Assembly: GCA_031259875.1 (NCBI GenBank)
Contig: JAIRKW010000170.1
Location: forward strand, 1 to 5,028
Direction: 5' to 3'
Length of the DNA: 5,028 bases
DNA from: Campylobacteraceae bacterium
Lineage (GTDB): Bacteria > Campylobacterota > Campylobacteria > Campylobacterales > Campylobacteraceae
Below, one piece after another: positions 1 through 5,028 of the stretch. The notes beneath the pieces were generated by a model, which worked only from the letters and a program-made list of their open reading frames with translations, had not been told where the DNA came from and did not search any database. Position 1 is the first letter of the stretch. The number at the start of each line of letters is the position of its first letter. A program made the translations under genes and the position numbers.

Positions 1-337
1 AAATAAAATGCATACCGACAAGTAATGACGATAAGAAAAATATCAATATCGCCAATACCACATATAAGCCATCTATTCTGATACCAAAAACAACTTTTAT
101 TGCCATGCCTAACTTATAACCGAAAAGTAAGGCCGTCAAAAAACATATGGGTAAATAAGCACCACATATTAGAAAACAATTTATCCAATCAGTTAACGCC
201 GACATTTTATACTTGCATCCGCAATGCTCGCATACAATAGGCTTTTTCTTATCAATATCAAAAATGATATCTTTTGCAGGTCTTAATTTACTAACATCAT
301 GTCCGCACTCTTGACATTTAAATTTAAATAGTGACAT
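1..337 (-). CDS. Partial CDS: small zinc-ribbon membrane protein, cut off by the left edge
   Basis: The frame is open from the ATG at 337 to the window edge, giving 112 codons; the C-terminus lies outside. I do not recognise a named family. An N-terminal zinc ribbon is visible: C8-QE-C11 and C36-EH-C39, 24 residues apart, with C41 and H13 close by. A polar linker follows (about 20-33), then two hydrophobic stretches at about 52-75 and 91-112 that look like membrane helices; the first holds C54, C58 and C65. The layout recalls small CxxC-(20-25)-CxxC membrane zinc-finger proteins, a similarity of architecture only. Role unknown; the ribbon would sit in the cytoplasm if the first helix inserts normally. 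Upstream GGAAAG (positions -13 to -8) supports the start at 337. An in-frame ATG at 352 is the main alternative. The frame stays open further upstream to 634, but a strong -10 box lies over the next ATG (430), so longer forms are unlikely. Confidence 0.72.
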   Translation of the reverse strand, partial: MSLFKFKCQECGHDVSKLRPAKDIIFDIDKKKPIVCEHCGCKYKMSALTDWINCFLICGAYLPICFLTALLFGYKLGMAIKVVFGIRIDGLYVVLAILIFFLSSLLVGMHFI

Positions 338-410
338 CTTCCAGCTTTCCATTTTCAATTTTTTATGACAATATTCACGCAAAACTATGAAATCTTTGAT
401 AATTTTTTCA

Positions 411-437
411 ATTATAAAATTAGTTACCATTATAACA
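411..437 (-). promoter_or_regulatory. Candidate sigma70 promoter(s) for the zinc-ribbon gene
   Basis: Two exact TATAAT boxes face left, at 434-429 and 416-411. The first is an extended -10 (TGTTATAAT, 437-429) preceded by a T-rich tract, the pattern typical of Campylobacter vegetative promoters, which lack a conserved -35. Transcription would begin near 422 or 404, giving a leader of about 70-85 nt before the ATG at 337. The first box covers an in-frame ATG at 430, which argues against that codon being used. AT-rich DNA throws up such boxes by chance, so this is a prediction. Confidence 0.5.
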
Positions 438-481
438 TAAAAATAAATATAAAATATATATATTTCTACTGTATTTATTGA

Positions 482-610
482 AAACAGAAAACCAATCCGA
501 TAAAACTGCAATTCAGACGCAAAATAAAGCCAATAGCTGCTATTGTTCGCAAAGAAAAAGTAAAAATTTATAGAGAGCATAATATTGAAGAAATCTTCAT
601 TAAAAAATGA
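482..610 (+). pseudogene. Possible remnant of a rightward gene (42 open codons, no start)
   Basis: The plus-strand frame following a TGA at 479-481 is open to TGA at 608-610. The last 30 or so residues (for example KIKPIAAIVRKEKVKIYREH, then NIEEIFIKK) have the K/R/E/I mix of real protein rather than the Phe/Tyr/Asn bias of random AT-rich DNA. There is no ATG, GTG or TTG at its head, so if it was ever a gene it is truncated at the 5' side. It could equally be chance. Family not recognised. Confidence 0.15.
586..599. repeat. Short perfect palindrome TGAAGA-AA-TCTTCA
   Basis: Six-base arms around a 2-base centre. It could be a dimeric-repressor site or chance; it lies about 150 bp upstream of the -10 boxes at 411-434, too far for a simple operator of that promoter. 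Confidence 0.3.
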
Positions 611-723
611 TACTGCATAGAATTGATATTTTTTTTACTAAAAACACGGCATTTAGCAGAAAAATTGGGAGGATTTTTTATCTAAACAAATATAAACGTA
701 ACTTCAAACAATATAACTCTTAA
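607..723 (+). CDS. Short rightward ORF, 38 codons, doubtful
   Basis: An ATG at 607 overlaps the TGA of the preceding open frame (ATGA), and the frame runs to TAA at 723. The product would be small and basic (MILHRIDIFFTKNTAFSRK at the start). No Shine-Dalgarno is evident apart from the coupling geometry. A frameshifted continuation of the fragment before it, or pure chance, are both likely explanations. Confidence 0.12.
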   Translation: MILHRIDIFFTKNTAFSRKIGRIFYLNKYKRNFKQYNS

Positions 724-772
724 ACTGTATTTTATTTCATACTTTAAAATTTATACATTAAATATTTTTTTA

Positions 773-829
773 AAGCTTTTGCGGGCAGTCGGCAAATAAC
801 TTTACTGCTCTAAACTTCCGCAAAAACTT
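773..829. repeat. Imperfect inverted repeat downstream of leuC
   Basis: Arms 773-784 and 818-829 pair over 12 positions (one G-U in leftward RNA), centred on TTTTGCGG/CCGCAAAA. A smaller 5-bp stem (785-789 with 804-808) nests inside. It begins about 20 nt past the leuC stop, so it may mark or protect the 3' end of the leuC transcript. The leftward strand after the stem reads A-rich, not T-rich, so it is not a standard intrinsic terminator. Confidence 0.35.
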
Positions 830-849
830 GCTTTACACGCAAAATCCTC

Positions 850-2115
850 TCAAATATCCCTTGGATCCGCTATCTTACCCTTTATCGCGCTTGCTGCTGC
901 AACTGCGGAGTTTGCAAGATAAACTTCGCTTGTTCTCTCTCCCATTCTGCCTACAAAATTTCTATTTGTAGTGGCAACACATCTTTCGTTTTTGCCTAAA
1001 ATCCCCATATATCCACCAAGACATGCGCCGCATGTAGGGTTGCTGACTACTGCCCCAGCTTGCGCAAAAATATCAAAGAGCCCCTCTTTTTGCGCCTGTA
1101 AGGCAATTTTTTGTGTGGCAGGAGTTACTATCATACGCGTTTTTTTCGCGACTTTTTTGCCTTTTAAGATTTTCGCTGCTATCCTTAAGTCATTTAATCT
1201 GCCGTTCGTACAGCTTCCTATAAAAACTTGATCTATATTTAAATCATCTTTCACGGCTTCAGATATACTCTTACCGTTACTCGGTAAAAACGGATATGCC
1301 ACAACGCTTTCTAATTTTGAAGTGTCTATTTTTAAAATGCGCGTATAGTTTGCATCTTTGTCCGAATAAAAAAACTGAGGTTCTCGCGGCAGTTTTTTAT
1401 CTTTTAAAAACTCTTTTGTTATATCGTCAACGGCAACTATGCCGCTTTTTGCTCCAGCTTCTATAGCCATATTACAGAGACTAAATCTATCGTCCATACT
1501 AAGGTGCTCTAACGAATCTCCCGTGAACTCAAGAGTTTGATACAGTGCGCCGTCAACACCTATCAGCCTGATAATCTCCAAAATCAAATCTTTACCGTAT
1601 ACAAATTCGCTTGGTTTGCCGCTAAATTCAACCTTGATGCTTTTTGGAACTTTAAACCAATTCTCGCCCGTTATCATCGCATATGCTAAGTCTGTAGACC
1701 CTACGCCTGTTGCAAAAGCTCCTAAAGCTCCGTGTGTACATGTGTGTGAGTCCGCGCCTATTATCACATCGCCCGGAACTATCAATCCTTTTTCTGGCAA
1801 AAGTGCGTGCTCTATACCCATATCTTTTTCATCAAAATAGTGTTTCAAGTCGTGTTTGTAGGCAAATTCGCGGGAGATTTTGGCTTGATTTGCGCTTGCG
1901 ATATCTTTTGCCGGGATGTAGTGGTCCATAACGATAGAAAATCCATCCGGATTTGCAAGATTCAAAGCCCCGCTCTCTTCAAATGCGCGGATAGAAATCG
2001 GTGTTGTTATGTCATTTCCTATTACCATATCTATCTTGCTTTCTATTATGTCATCCGCGTATACATCTTTTTTTACATGTGAACTGAAAATCTTCTCTGT
2101 TATTGTCTGCGCCAT
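850..2115 (-). CDS. leuC: 3-isopropylmalate dehydratase, large subunit
   Basis: This is the catalytic subunit of isopropylmalate isomerase, which converts 2-isopropylmalate to 3-isopropylmalate in leucine synthesis in the cytosol and needs the small subunit LeuD. The product has 421 residues, the length of the short archaeal/homoaconitase-like LeuC class rather than the ~470-residue enterobacterial form. Visible landmarks are NDITTPISIRAFE (about 34-46), the aconitase signature GADSHTCTHGALGAFATGVG (120-139), and the three [4Fe-4S] ligands: C302 in GSCTNGR and C362, C365 in TCGACLGG. NRNFVGRMG follows near 384-392. All key residues are present and the frame is intact. The ATG at 2115 is chosen because AAAGAGG lies 6 nt upstream and family members begin MAQTITEK; the 13-codon TTG extension to 2154 would run across the -10 box. 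A homoaconitate hydratase role is possible by homology but unlikely in a campylobacter. leuD is not adjacent. Confidence 0.96.
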   Translation of the reverse strand: MAQTITEKIFSSHVKKDVYADDIIESKIDMVIGNDITTPISIRAFEESGALNLANPDGFSIVMDHYIPAKDIASANQAKISREFAYKHDLKHYFDEKDMGIEHALLPEKGLIVPGDVIIGADSHTCTHGALGAFATGVGSTDLAYAMITGENWFKVPKSIKVEFSGKPSEFVYGKDLILEIIRLIGVDGALYQTLEFTGDSLEHLSMDDRFSLCNMAIEAGAKSGIVAVDDITKEFLKDKKLPREPQFFYSDKDANYTRILKIDTSKLESVVAYPFLPSNGKSISEAVKDDLNIDQVFIGSCTNGRLNDLRIAAKILKGKKVAKKTRMIVTPATQKIALQAQKEGLFDIFAQAGAVVSNPTCGACLGGYMGILGKNERCVATTNRNFVGRMGERTSEVYLANSAVAAASAIKGKIADPRDI

Positions 2116-2121
2116 AGGAAA

Positions 2122-2128
2122 CCTCTTT
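2122..2128 (-). promoter_or_regulatory. Ribosome binding site fixing the leuC start
   Basis: AAAGAGG reads leftward, with 6 nt between it and the ATG at 2115. No comparable site precedes the in-frame TTG at 2154. This decides the start codon in favour of MAQTITEK. Confidence 0.8.
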
Positions 2129-2130
2129 GA

Positions 2131-2152
2131 TAAAAATGGGCTTATTTTAGCC
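2131..2152 (-). terminator. Weak terminator-like hairpin just before leuC
   Basis: In leftward RNA, GGCT (2152-2149) pairs with AGCC (2142-2139) around a 6-base loop, and CATTTTTA follows. A 4-bp stem is short for an intrinsic terminator; the five T run and the position directly behind a leucine-rich short ORF are the only reasons to list it. Confidence 0.2.
2144..2149 (-). promoter_or_regulatory. Candidate -10 box of a proximal leuC promoter
   Basis: TAAAAT reads leftward, preceded by the T-rich tract CTTTTATCGCTTTTTGG, as in Campylobacter vegetative promoters. Transcription would start near 2137, leaving a leader of about 20 nt that contains the ribosome binding site. The same bases form the loop and one arm edge of a small hairpin (2139-2152), so promoter and attenuator readings compete here. 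Confidence 0.4.
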
Positions 2153-2224
2153 AAAAAGCGATAAAAGTAATATTTGACGAAATGCGTCTATAAACATGGG
2201 AAAGATGAGATTTGTTCGCCGCAT
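2147..2224 (-). CDS. Possible leucine-rich leader peptide upstream of leuC
   Basis: A 25-codon frame starts at ATG 2224 and stops at TAA 2149-2147, 31 nt before the leuC ATG. It ends RQILLLSLFG, with Leu codons TTA, CTT, TTA and CTT in five successive codons but one, and another Leu near the front. A 4-bp hairpin (GACG/CGTC, 2176-2188) falls within codons 13-16, and the stop codon sits in the terminator-like hairpin at 2131-2152. This recalls ribosome-mediated attenuation leaders of leucine operons. Against it: no Shine-Dalgarno is visible, both hairpins are weak, and leucine/phenylalanine runs arise easily in AT-rich DNA. A TATAAT box at 2277-2282 could place it on a transcript. Confidence 0.2.
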   Translation of the reverse strand: MRRTNLIFPMFIDAFRQILLLSLFG

Positions 2225-2276
2225 AAAAAATAACGAGCTAAAAGCACTAACGGCACAGCTATGCTATCTTGCACTT

Positions 2277-2282
2277 ATTATA
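2277..2282 (-). promoter_or_regulatory. Candidate distal -10 box for leuC
   Basis: An exact TATAAT reads leftward just past the glycosyltransferase stop. Transcription would start near 2270 and carry a leader of about 155 nt into leuC. A TTGACG at 2311-2306 is 23 nt away from it, too far for a standard -35, though it is 17 nt from an overlapping TAAAAA (2288-2283). Campylobacter promoters generally do without a -35, so the box alone is weak support. Confidence 0.35.
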
Positions 2283-2331
2283 TTTTTAAATGGCAGCTAA
2301 GCCTGCGTCAATACTTTGGCAACGATATTTT

Positions 2332-3693
2332 TTAAACAGCTATCTCTTTTGGTATGGGAAACGGGCGTTTATCAGCAGTCATCACCGGCTTTTCACCTTT
2401 TTTAAAACAATCTATATGCCACTTAGTCCAAGCTTCCCAATACTTAAGTCTTGCATGAGAGTCATATCCGTCCTCAACTGAAGCAGTAAGCGAATTTTTA
2501 CGATATGCACCGATTATTAAAGGCAGTTTTATATATTTTATTGCTTCTTTGCCAAATACAAGTTTTAAACGTGCATAAAACTCACTATCAGCACCTGTAC
2601 GTACAATATCCCACGAACCTGTTTTTTCTAAAACTATCTTTTTTCTGAATAAAAGCGAAGTGCTGTGTAGTTTTAAAAGCGGATATGCACTGCGCGCACA
2701 ATATCTGCCACACTCATCTATCTTAATCCACTGTGACACAGCAGCAATAAGAGCACTGTTTTTGAGCAATGGTTTTATTTGCCTTTTTATCCATTCATTG
2801 TGTGCAAAATCATCGGAATCATGACAAGCAATAAACTCTCCCTTAGCATGCTTCAAAGCCAAAGTTTTTGAAGCATAGGTGCCAATATTTATCTTATTCG
2901 CAAAAAATTTCACACGCTTATCTTCGGCCGCTATCTCTTTTATTATTTTTGGAGTCTCGTCAGTAGAATTATCATCCACTACTATAATTTCCAAGTTTTT
3001 GTAAGTCTGCGCCAAAATGCTCTCAAGCGAATATTTGACATAAGACGAAGTATTGTAAGATGTCATCAAAACGGAGACTAATGGCATTTTGCCGGATTTC
3101 TTCGGCAAAGCGACACATTTTATATTTGCAACACTCACGCATTTTGTCTCATCCAAAGCTAACACTTTAGCCAAACCGCGCGAGACCAAAAAGCTACTTA
3201 ATGCGTTTAATTGTTCTTTTGGTGAAAAATTAAGGATATTGCTTTTCAAAAGATATGCTTCGCCATGTATATTTTCAAGCAACTGCAAAGCTCTTTCTTG
3301 CTCACCGGCTTGTACCAATAAGCCTGCAAGAAGTGAGCGCGGAGCAAGTGGGCTGTCTGCAATTTTGAGCGCTAAAGAGGGCATATACAGAGCTATAGCG
3401 GAGGCAAATTTAAATCTATATTTATCAAAACCATGCAATTCTTCAAGCTTTTTAGCCGCACTCTCTGCCTCTTTAAGCCGTCCAACAGCTGCAAGCGATA
3501 CGCAAAAAGCAAACCCGCCCTTTAGATGGCGTCCATTCCATAAACTTTTTGCAACAGTATCATACATGCCAAGCGAATAACATGCCCAAAGTTCATCGCC
3601 GTTACATGGATACTTTTCAAGAGAAGCCAAAGCTTTAACATATAAATTTTTATGAAAATACCACTTAAAAAGCAGTCTGCCAAAAATCTTCAC
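2332..3693 (-). CDS. Family 2 glycosyltransferase with helical TPR-like N-terminal half
   Basis: The product (453 residues) likely transfers a sugar from a nucleotide donor to a growing surface glycan on the cytoplasmic face of the inner membrane. The GT-A catalytic domain covers about 204-400: VSVLMTSYN (206-214), IIVVDDNSTDET (236-247), the metal-binding HDSDD (291-295, DxD at 292-294), TGADSEFYARL (367-377) in the place of the catalytic-acid motif, and AYRKNSLTAS (396-405). Residues about 1-200 are alpha-helical, with repeating Ala/Leu helix pairs (KALASLEKYP, GRLKEAESAAKKLEEL, AGEQERALQLLE) that resemble tetratricopeptide repeats. No membrane helix or signal peptide is clear. The start is GTG at 3693, overlapping the ugd stop as GTGA, with GGAAGAGA upstream, so coupling to ugd is likely. 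Donor and acceptor cannot be read from sequence; glucuronic acid or a derivative is a reasonable guess from the ugd neighbour. Substrate-level naming would be unsafe. Confidence 0.93.
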   Translation of the reverse strand: MKIFGRLLFKWYFHKNLYVKALASLEKYPCNGDELWACYSLGMYDTVAKSLWNGRHLKGGFAFCVSLAAVGRLKEAESAAKKLEELHGFDKYRFKFASAIALYMPSLALKIADSPLAPRSLLAGLLVQAGEQERALQLLENIHGEAYLLKSNILNFSPKEQLNALSSFLVSRGLAKVLALDETKCVSVANIKCVALPKKSGKMPLVSVLMTSYNTSSYVKYSLESILAQTYKNLEIIVVDDNSTDETPKIIKEIAAEDKRVKFFANKINIGTYASKTLALKHAKGEFIACHDSDDFAHNEWIKRQIKPLLKNSALIAAVSQWIKIDECGRYCARSAYPLLKLHSTSLLFRKKIVLEKTGSWDIVRTGADSEFYARLKLVFGKEAIKYIKLPLIIGAYRKNSLTASVEDGYDSHARLKYWEAWTKWHIDCFKKGEKPVMTADKRPFPIPKEIAV

Positions 3694-4862
3694 GCATCTC
3701 TTCCAAATAGATCACGGGTATATACCCTCTCTTGCATATCTTCTATCTCTTTGGTAATGCGATTTGCGATGATGATATCGCAGACTTGTTTAAATTTGTC
3801 CAAGTCATTTATAACTTTTGAGTGGTAAAATTCACTTCCTTGCAAAACCGGCTCGTACACCACTACTTCAATACCTTTTGCTTTGATGCGTTTCATAATG
3901 CCCTGAATAGAGGAGGTACGAAAATTATCGGAACCGGCTTTCATAATCAGCCTGTATATGCCGACAACTTTCGGATTTAATCTTAGAATATCCTCTGCTA
4001 CAAAATCTTTTCTTGTGCGGTTTGATTCTACGATGGCAGATATGAGGTTTTGCGGGACGTCTTTATAATTAGCCAAAAGTTGCTTTGTATCTTTAGGCAG
4101 ACAGTATCCGCCGTAACCAAAAGATGGATTGTTGTAATAGTTGCCTATTCTAGGATCCAAGCTGACACCTTCTATTATCTGCTTTGTATCAAGTTCGTGC
4201 ATTGACGCATAAGTATCAAGCTCATTGAAAAATGCCACTCTCATCGCTAAATATGTGTTTGAAAAAAGCTTGATTGCTTCAGCTTCAGTATTGTCTGTAA
4301 GCAGTATGTGGATATCTTTTTTGCAGGCTCCCTGCACCAACAACTCTGCAAAATCCTGCGCTCTTTTCGAACGCTCACCTATAACTATCCTGCTTGGATA
4401 AAGATTGTCATAAAGAGCTTTGCCTTCGCGTAAAAATTCGGGTGAAAATATGAGATTTTGGTATCCAAACGCTCTTTTTAACTTTTCTGTAAAGCCAACA
4501 GGAACGGTAGACTTGATGATAATAACAGCATTTGGATTTATGGCGGTAACATCTTTTATGACAGACTCTACAGAGCTTGTATCAAAAAAATTGGTCTGCG
4601 GGTCGTAATTTGTAGGAGTAGAGACTATAACAAAATCGGCATCTCCAAAAGCTTCCTCTTTGTCAAGCGTTGCTTTTAAATTTAACGGTTTGTTCGCCAA
4701 ATACTCATTTATCTCAACATCATCTATATGTGAATGTCTATTGTTTAGCAACTCAACCTTACACGCATCAATATCAAATGCCCTCACTTCATTGTGCTGA
4801 GCTAATAAAACAGCATTTGAGAGACCTACATATCCCGTGCCTGCAACTGCGATTTTTGCCAT
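3690..4862 (-). CDS. ugd: UDP-glucose 6-dehydrogenase
   Basis: The enzyme oxidises UDP-glucose to UDP-glucuronate with two NAD+, in the cytosol, supplying uronic acid for capsule or other surface polysaccharide. The 390-residue product matches the short E. coli-type Ugd (about 388) along its whole length, with closely similar blocks throughout. The NAD fold carries GTGYVG (8-13) and the acidic D30; STPTNYDPQTNFF (81-93) and STVPVGFTEK (118-127) follow. EFLREGKALYDNL (142-154) contacts substrate. Catalytic K198, C254 (GGYCLPKDT) and D258 keep the 56- and 4-residue spacings known from the streptococcal enzyme. The UDP-binding C-terminal domain ends YTRDLFG, as in E. coli. AGGA lies only 2 nt before the ATG, within AAAGTAGGA, a tight but usable site. 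It is first of a pair with the glycosyltransferase (4-nt overlap). In Campylobacter capsule loci the equivalent gene is often called kfiD. A weak TAAAAT (4899-4894) is the nearest -10 candidate. Confidence 0.97.
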   Translation of the reverse strand: MAKIAVAGTGYVGLSNAVLLAQHNEVRAFDIDACKVELLNNRHSHIDDVEINEYLANKPLNLKATLDKEEAFGDADFVIVSTPTNYDPQTNFFDTSSVESVIKDVTAINPNAVIIIKSTVPVGFTEKLKRAFGYQNLIFSPEFLREGKALYDNLYPSRIVIGERSKRAQDFAELLVQGACKKDIHILLTDNTEAEAIKLFSNTYLAMRVAFFNELDTYASMHELDTKQIIEGVSLDPRIGNYYNNPSFGYGGYCLPKDTKQLLANYKDVPQNLISAIVESNRTRKDFVAEDILRLNPKVVGIYRLIMKAGSDNFRTSSIQGIMKRIKAKGIEVVVYEPVLQGSEFYHSKVINDLDKFKQVCDIIIANRITKEIEDMQERVYTRDLFGRDA

Positions 4863-4930
4863 GGTCCTACTTTAGATTTTATTGAAATCTGCTATTTTAT
4901 TACTATTTTGTTGATAGACTGATAAATATA

Positions 4931-4959
4931 TTGCTTTTTTTGTCGCTTTAGCTTAAAAT
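4931..4959 (+). promoter_or_regulatory. Candidate rightward promoter, divergent from ugd
   Basis: TTGCTT (4931-4936), a 17-bp spacer and TAAAAT (4954-4959) face right, with a T run inside the spacer as in Campylobacter promoters. Transcription would begin near 4966 and leave the window. The -10 box sits inside a perfect inverted repeat (4950-4967), which could allow repressor control or could be coincidence. Any gene served lies mostly outside the window. Confidence 0.35.
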
Positions 4960-4967
4960 ATTAAGCT
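4950..4967. repeat. Perfect inverted repeat AGCTTAA-AATA-TTAAGCT
   Basis: Seven-base arms and a 4-base loop, about 90 bp upstream of ugd. It overlaps the -10 of the rightward promoter candidate. As RNA it would be a weak, AU-rich hairpin; on the plus strand TTT follows, on the minus strand AAAGCG follows, so it is a poor terminator in either direction. An operator is the more interesting option. Confidence 0.4.
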
Positions 4968-4973
4968 TTTCGC

Positions 4974-5028
4974 ATGTTTAAAACTGCTTTAGTATTTCTC
5001 CATATTGAAGCCTGCTTTAATGCTTATT
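4974..5028 (+). CDS. Possible 5' end of a divergent gene running off the right edge
   Basis: A frame opens at ATG 4974 (MFKTALVFLHIEACFNAY) and has no stop before the window ends, 18 codons later. It lies just after the rightward promoter candidate. No Shine-Dalgarno is visible, and a start near 4966 would leave a leader of only about 8 nt. Eighteen codons prove little, and the opposite strand is also open here for 12 codons to a TAA at 4991-4989, which could instead be the tail of a gene upstream of ugd. Only one of the two readings is likely to be true. Confidence 0.15.
   Translation, partial: MFKTALVFLHIEACFNAY

Larger units (their letters stand above)
338..849. other. AT-rich intergenic stretch between leuC and the zinc-ribbon gene
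   Basis: About 510 bp without a convincing gene. It holds the leftward promoter candidates at 411-437, two short rightward reading frames that meet at an ATGA overlap (482-610 and 607-723), a 14-bp palindrome (586-599) and a larger imperfect inverted repeat just past leuC (773-829). A GGGAGGA Shine-Dalgarno-like string at 667-673 on the plus strand is not followed by a start codon. No tRNA, leuD or insertion-sequence ends are visible. The stretch is clearly richer in A+T than leuC and may be partly decayed coding DNA. Confidence 0.6.

Noticed and set aside
667..673. GGGAGGA Shine-Dalgarno-like string on the plus strand
   Set aside because: The bases at the right distance read TTTTTTATCTAA; there is no start codon, so it serves no visible gene.
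2116..2154. 13-codon N-terminal extension of LeuC from a TTG start
   Set aside because: The TTG lacks a ribbon of Shine-Dalgarno bases, would be transcribed only from a distal promoter, and relatives start at MAQTITEK, where AAAGAGG is well placed.
2293..2306. GCAG/CTGC hairpin just past the glycosyltransferase stop as a terminator
   Set aside because: Four base pairs with no T run after it; not enough for an intrinsic terminator.
3089..3580. 163-codon plus-strand frame inside the glycosyltransferase
   Set aside because: It is antisense to a clear gene, has no recognisable motif and no upstream signals; it follows from the codon bias of the opposite strand.
4874..4890. AGATTT/AAATCT hairpin before the ugd ribosome binding site as a riboswitch or thermosensor
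   Set aside because: Six A/T-rich pairs that do not include the Shine-Dalgarno; no conserved aptamer features.
4989..5027. 12 open codons on the minus strand ending in TAA, possibly the tail of a gene upstream of ugd
   Set aside because: Too short to support by itself, and the plus strand is open over the same bases; kept only as an alternative to the rightward frame.
1..5028. CRISPR array, tRNA or rRNA genes, insertion-sequence ends or a defence system
   Set aside because: No repeated spacer pattern, tRNA-like cloverleaf, transposase or nuclease motif was seen on either strand.

Overview
The window looks like the chromosome of a low-GC Campylobacter or close relative (Campylobacterota). 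The evidence is the AT-rich composition, the short LeuC beginning MAQTITEK with the NDITTPISIRAFE block, TATAAT -10 boxes without clear -35 boxes, and a Ugd of the type found in Campylobacter and enterobacterial capsule loci. This assignment is inferred from sequence feel, not from a search.

All confident genes lie on the minus strand, so the window reads from right to left. The right half holds a capsule or other surface-polysaccharide pair. ugd (3690-4862) makes UDP-glucuronic acid. It overlaps by 4 nt (GTGA) a family-2 glycosyltransferase (2332-3693) that carries about 200 residues of helical, TPR-like sequence before its catalytic domain. The pair is almost certainly co-transcribed and translationally coupled. 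The natural reading is that Ugd supplies a uronic-acid donor for a polymer that the transferase helps build.

After 216 bp comes leuC (850-2115), the large subunit of 3-isopropylmalate dehydratase, acting in leucine synthesis. Its start is set by a good Shine-Dalgarno and a -10-like box at MAQTITEK, not at a TTG 13 codons upstream. The 216-bp leader also contains a possible 25-codon peptide ending in a leucine run, which could be an attenuation leader; this is speculative. leuD is not next to leuC.

The left 849 bp hold a gene that is easy to miss because it runs off the edge. It is a minus-strand CDS (1-337) for a small cysteine-rich membrane protein with a CxxC-24-CxxC zinc ribbon and two hydrophobic segments, preceded by two TATAAT boxes, one an extended -10. 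Between it and leuC lie about 500 bp of very AT-rich DNA with only weak ORF-like fragments and inverted repeats. The right margin (4863-5028) holds a possible rightward promoter overlapping an 18-bp palindrome, and so possibly a divergent gene beyond the window.
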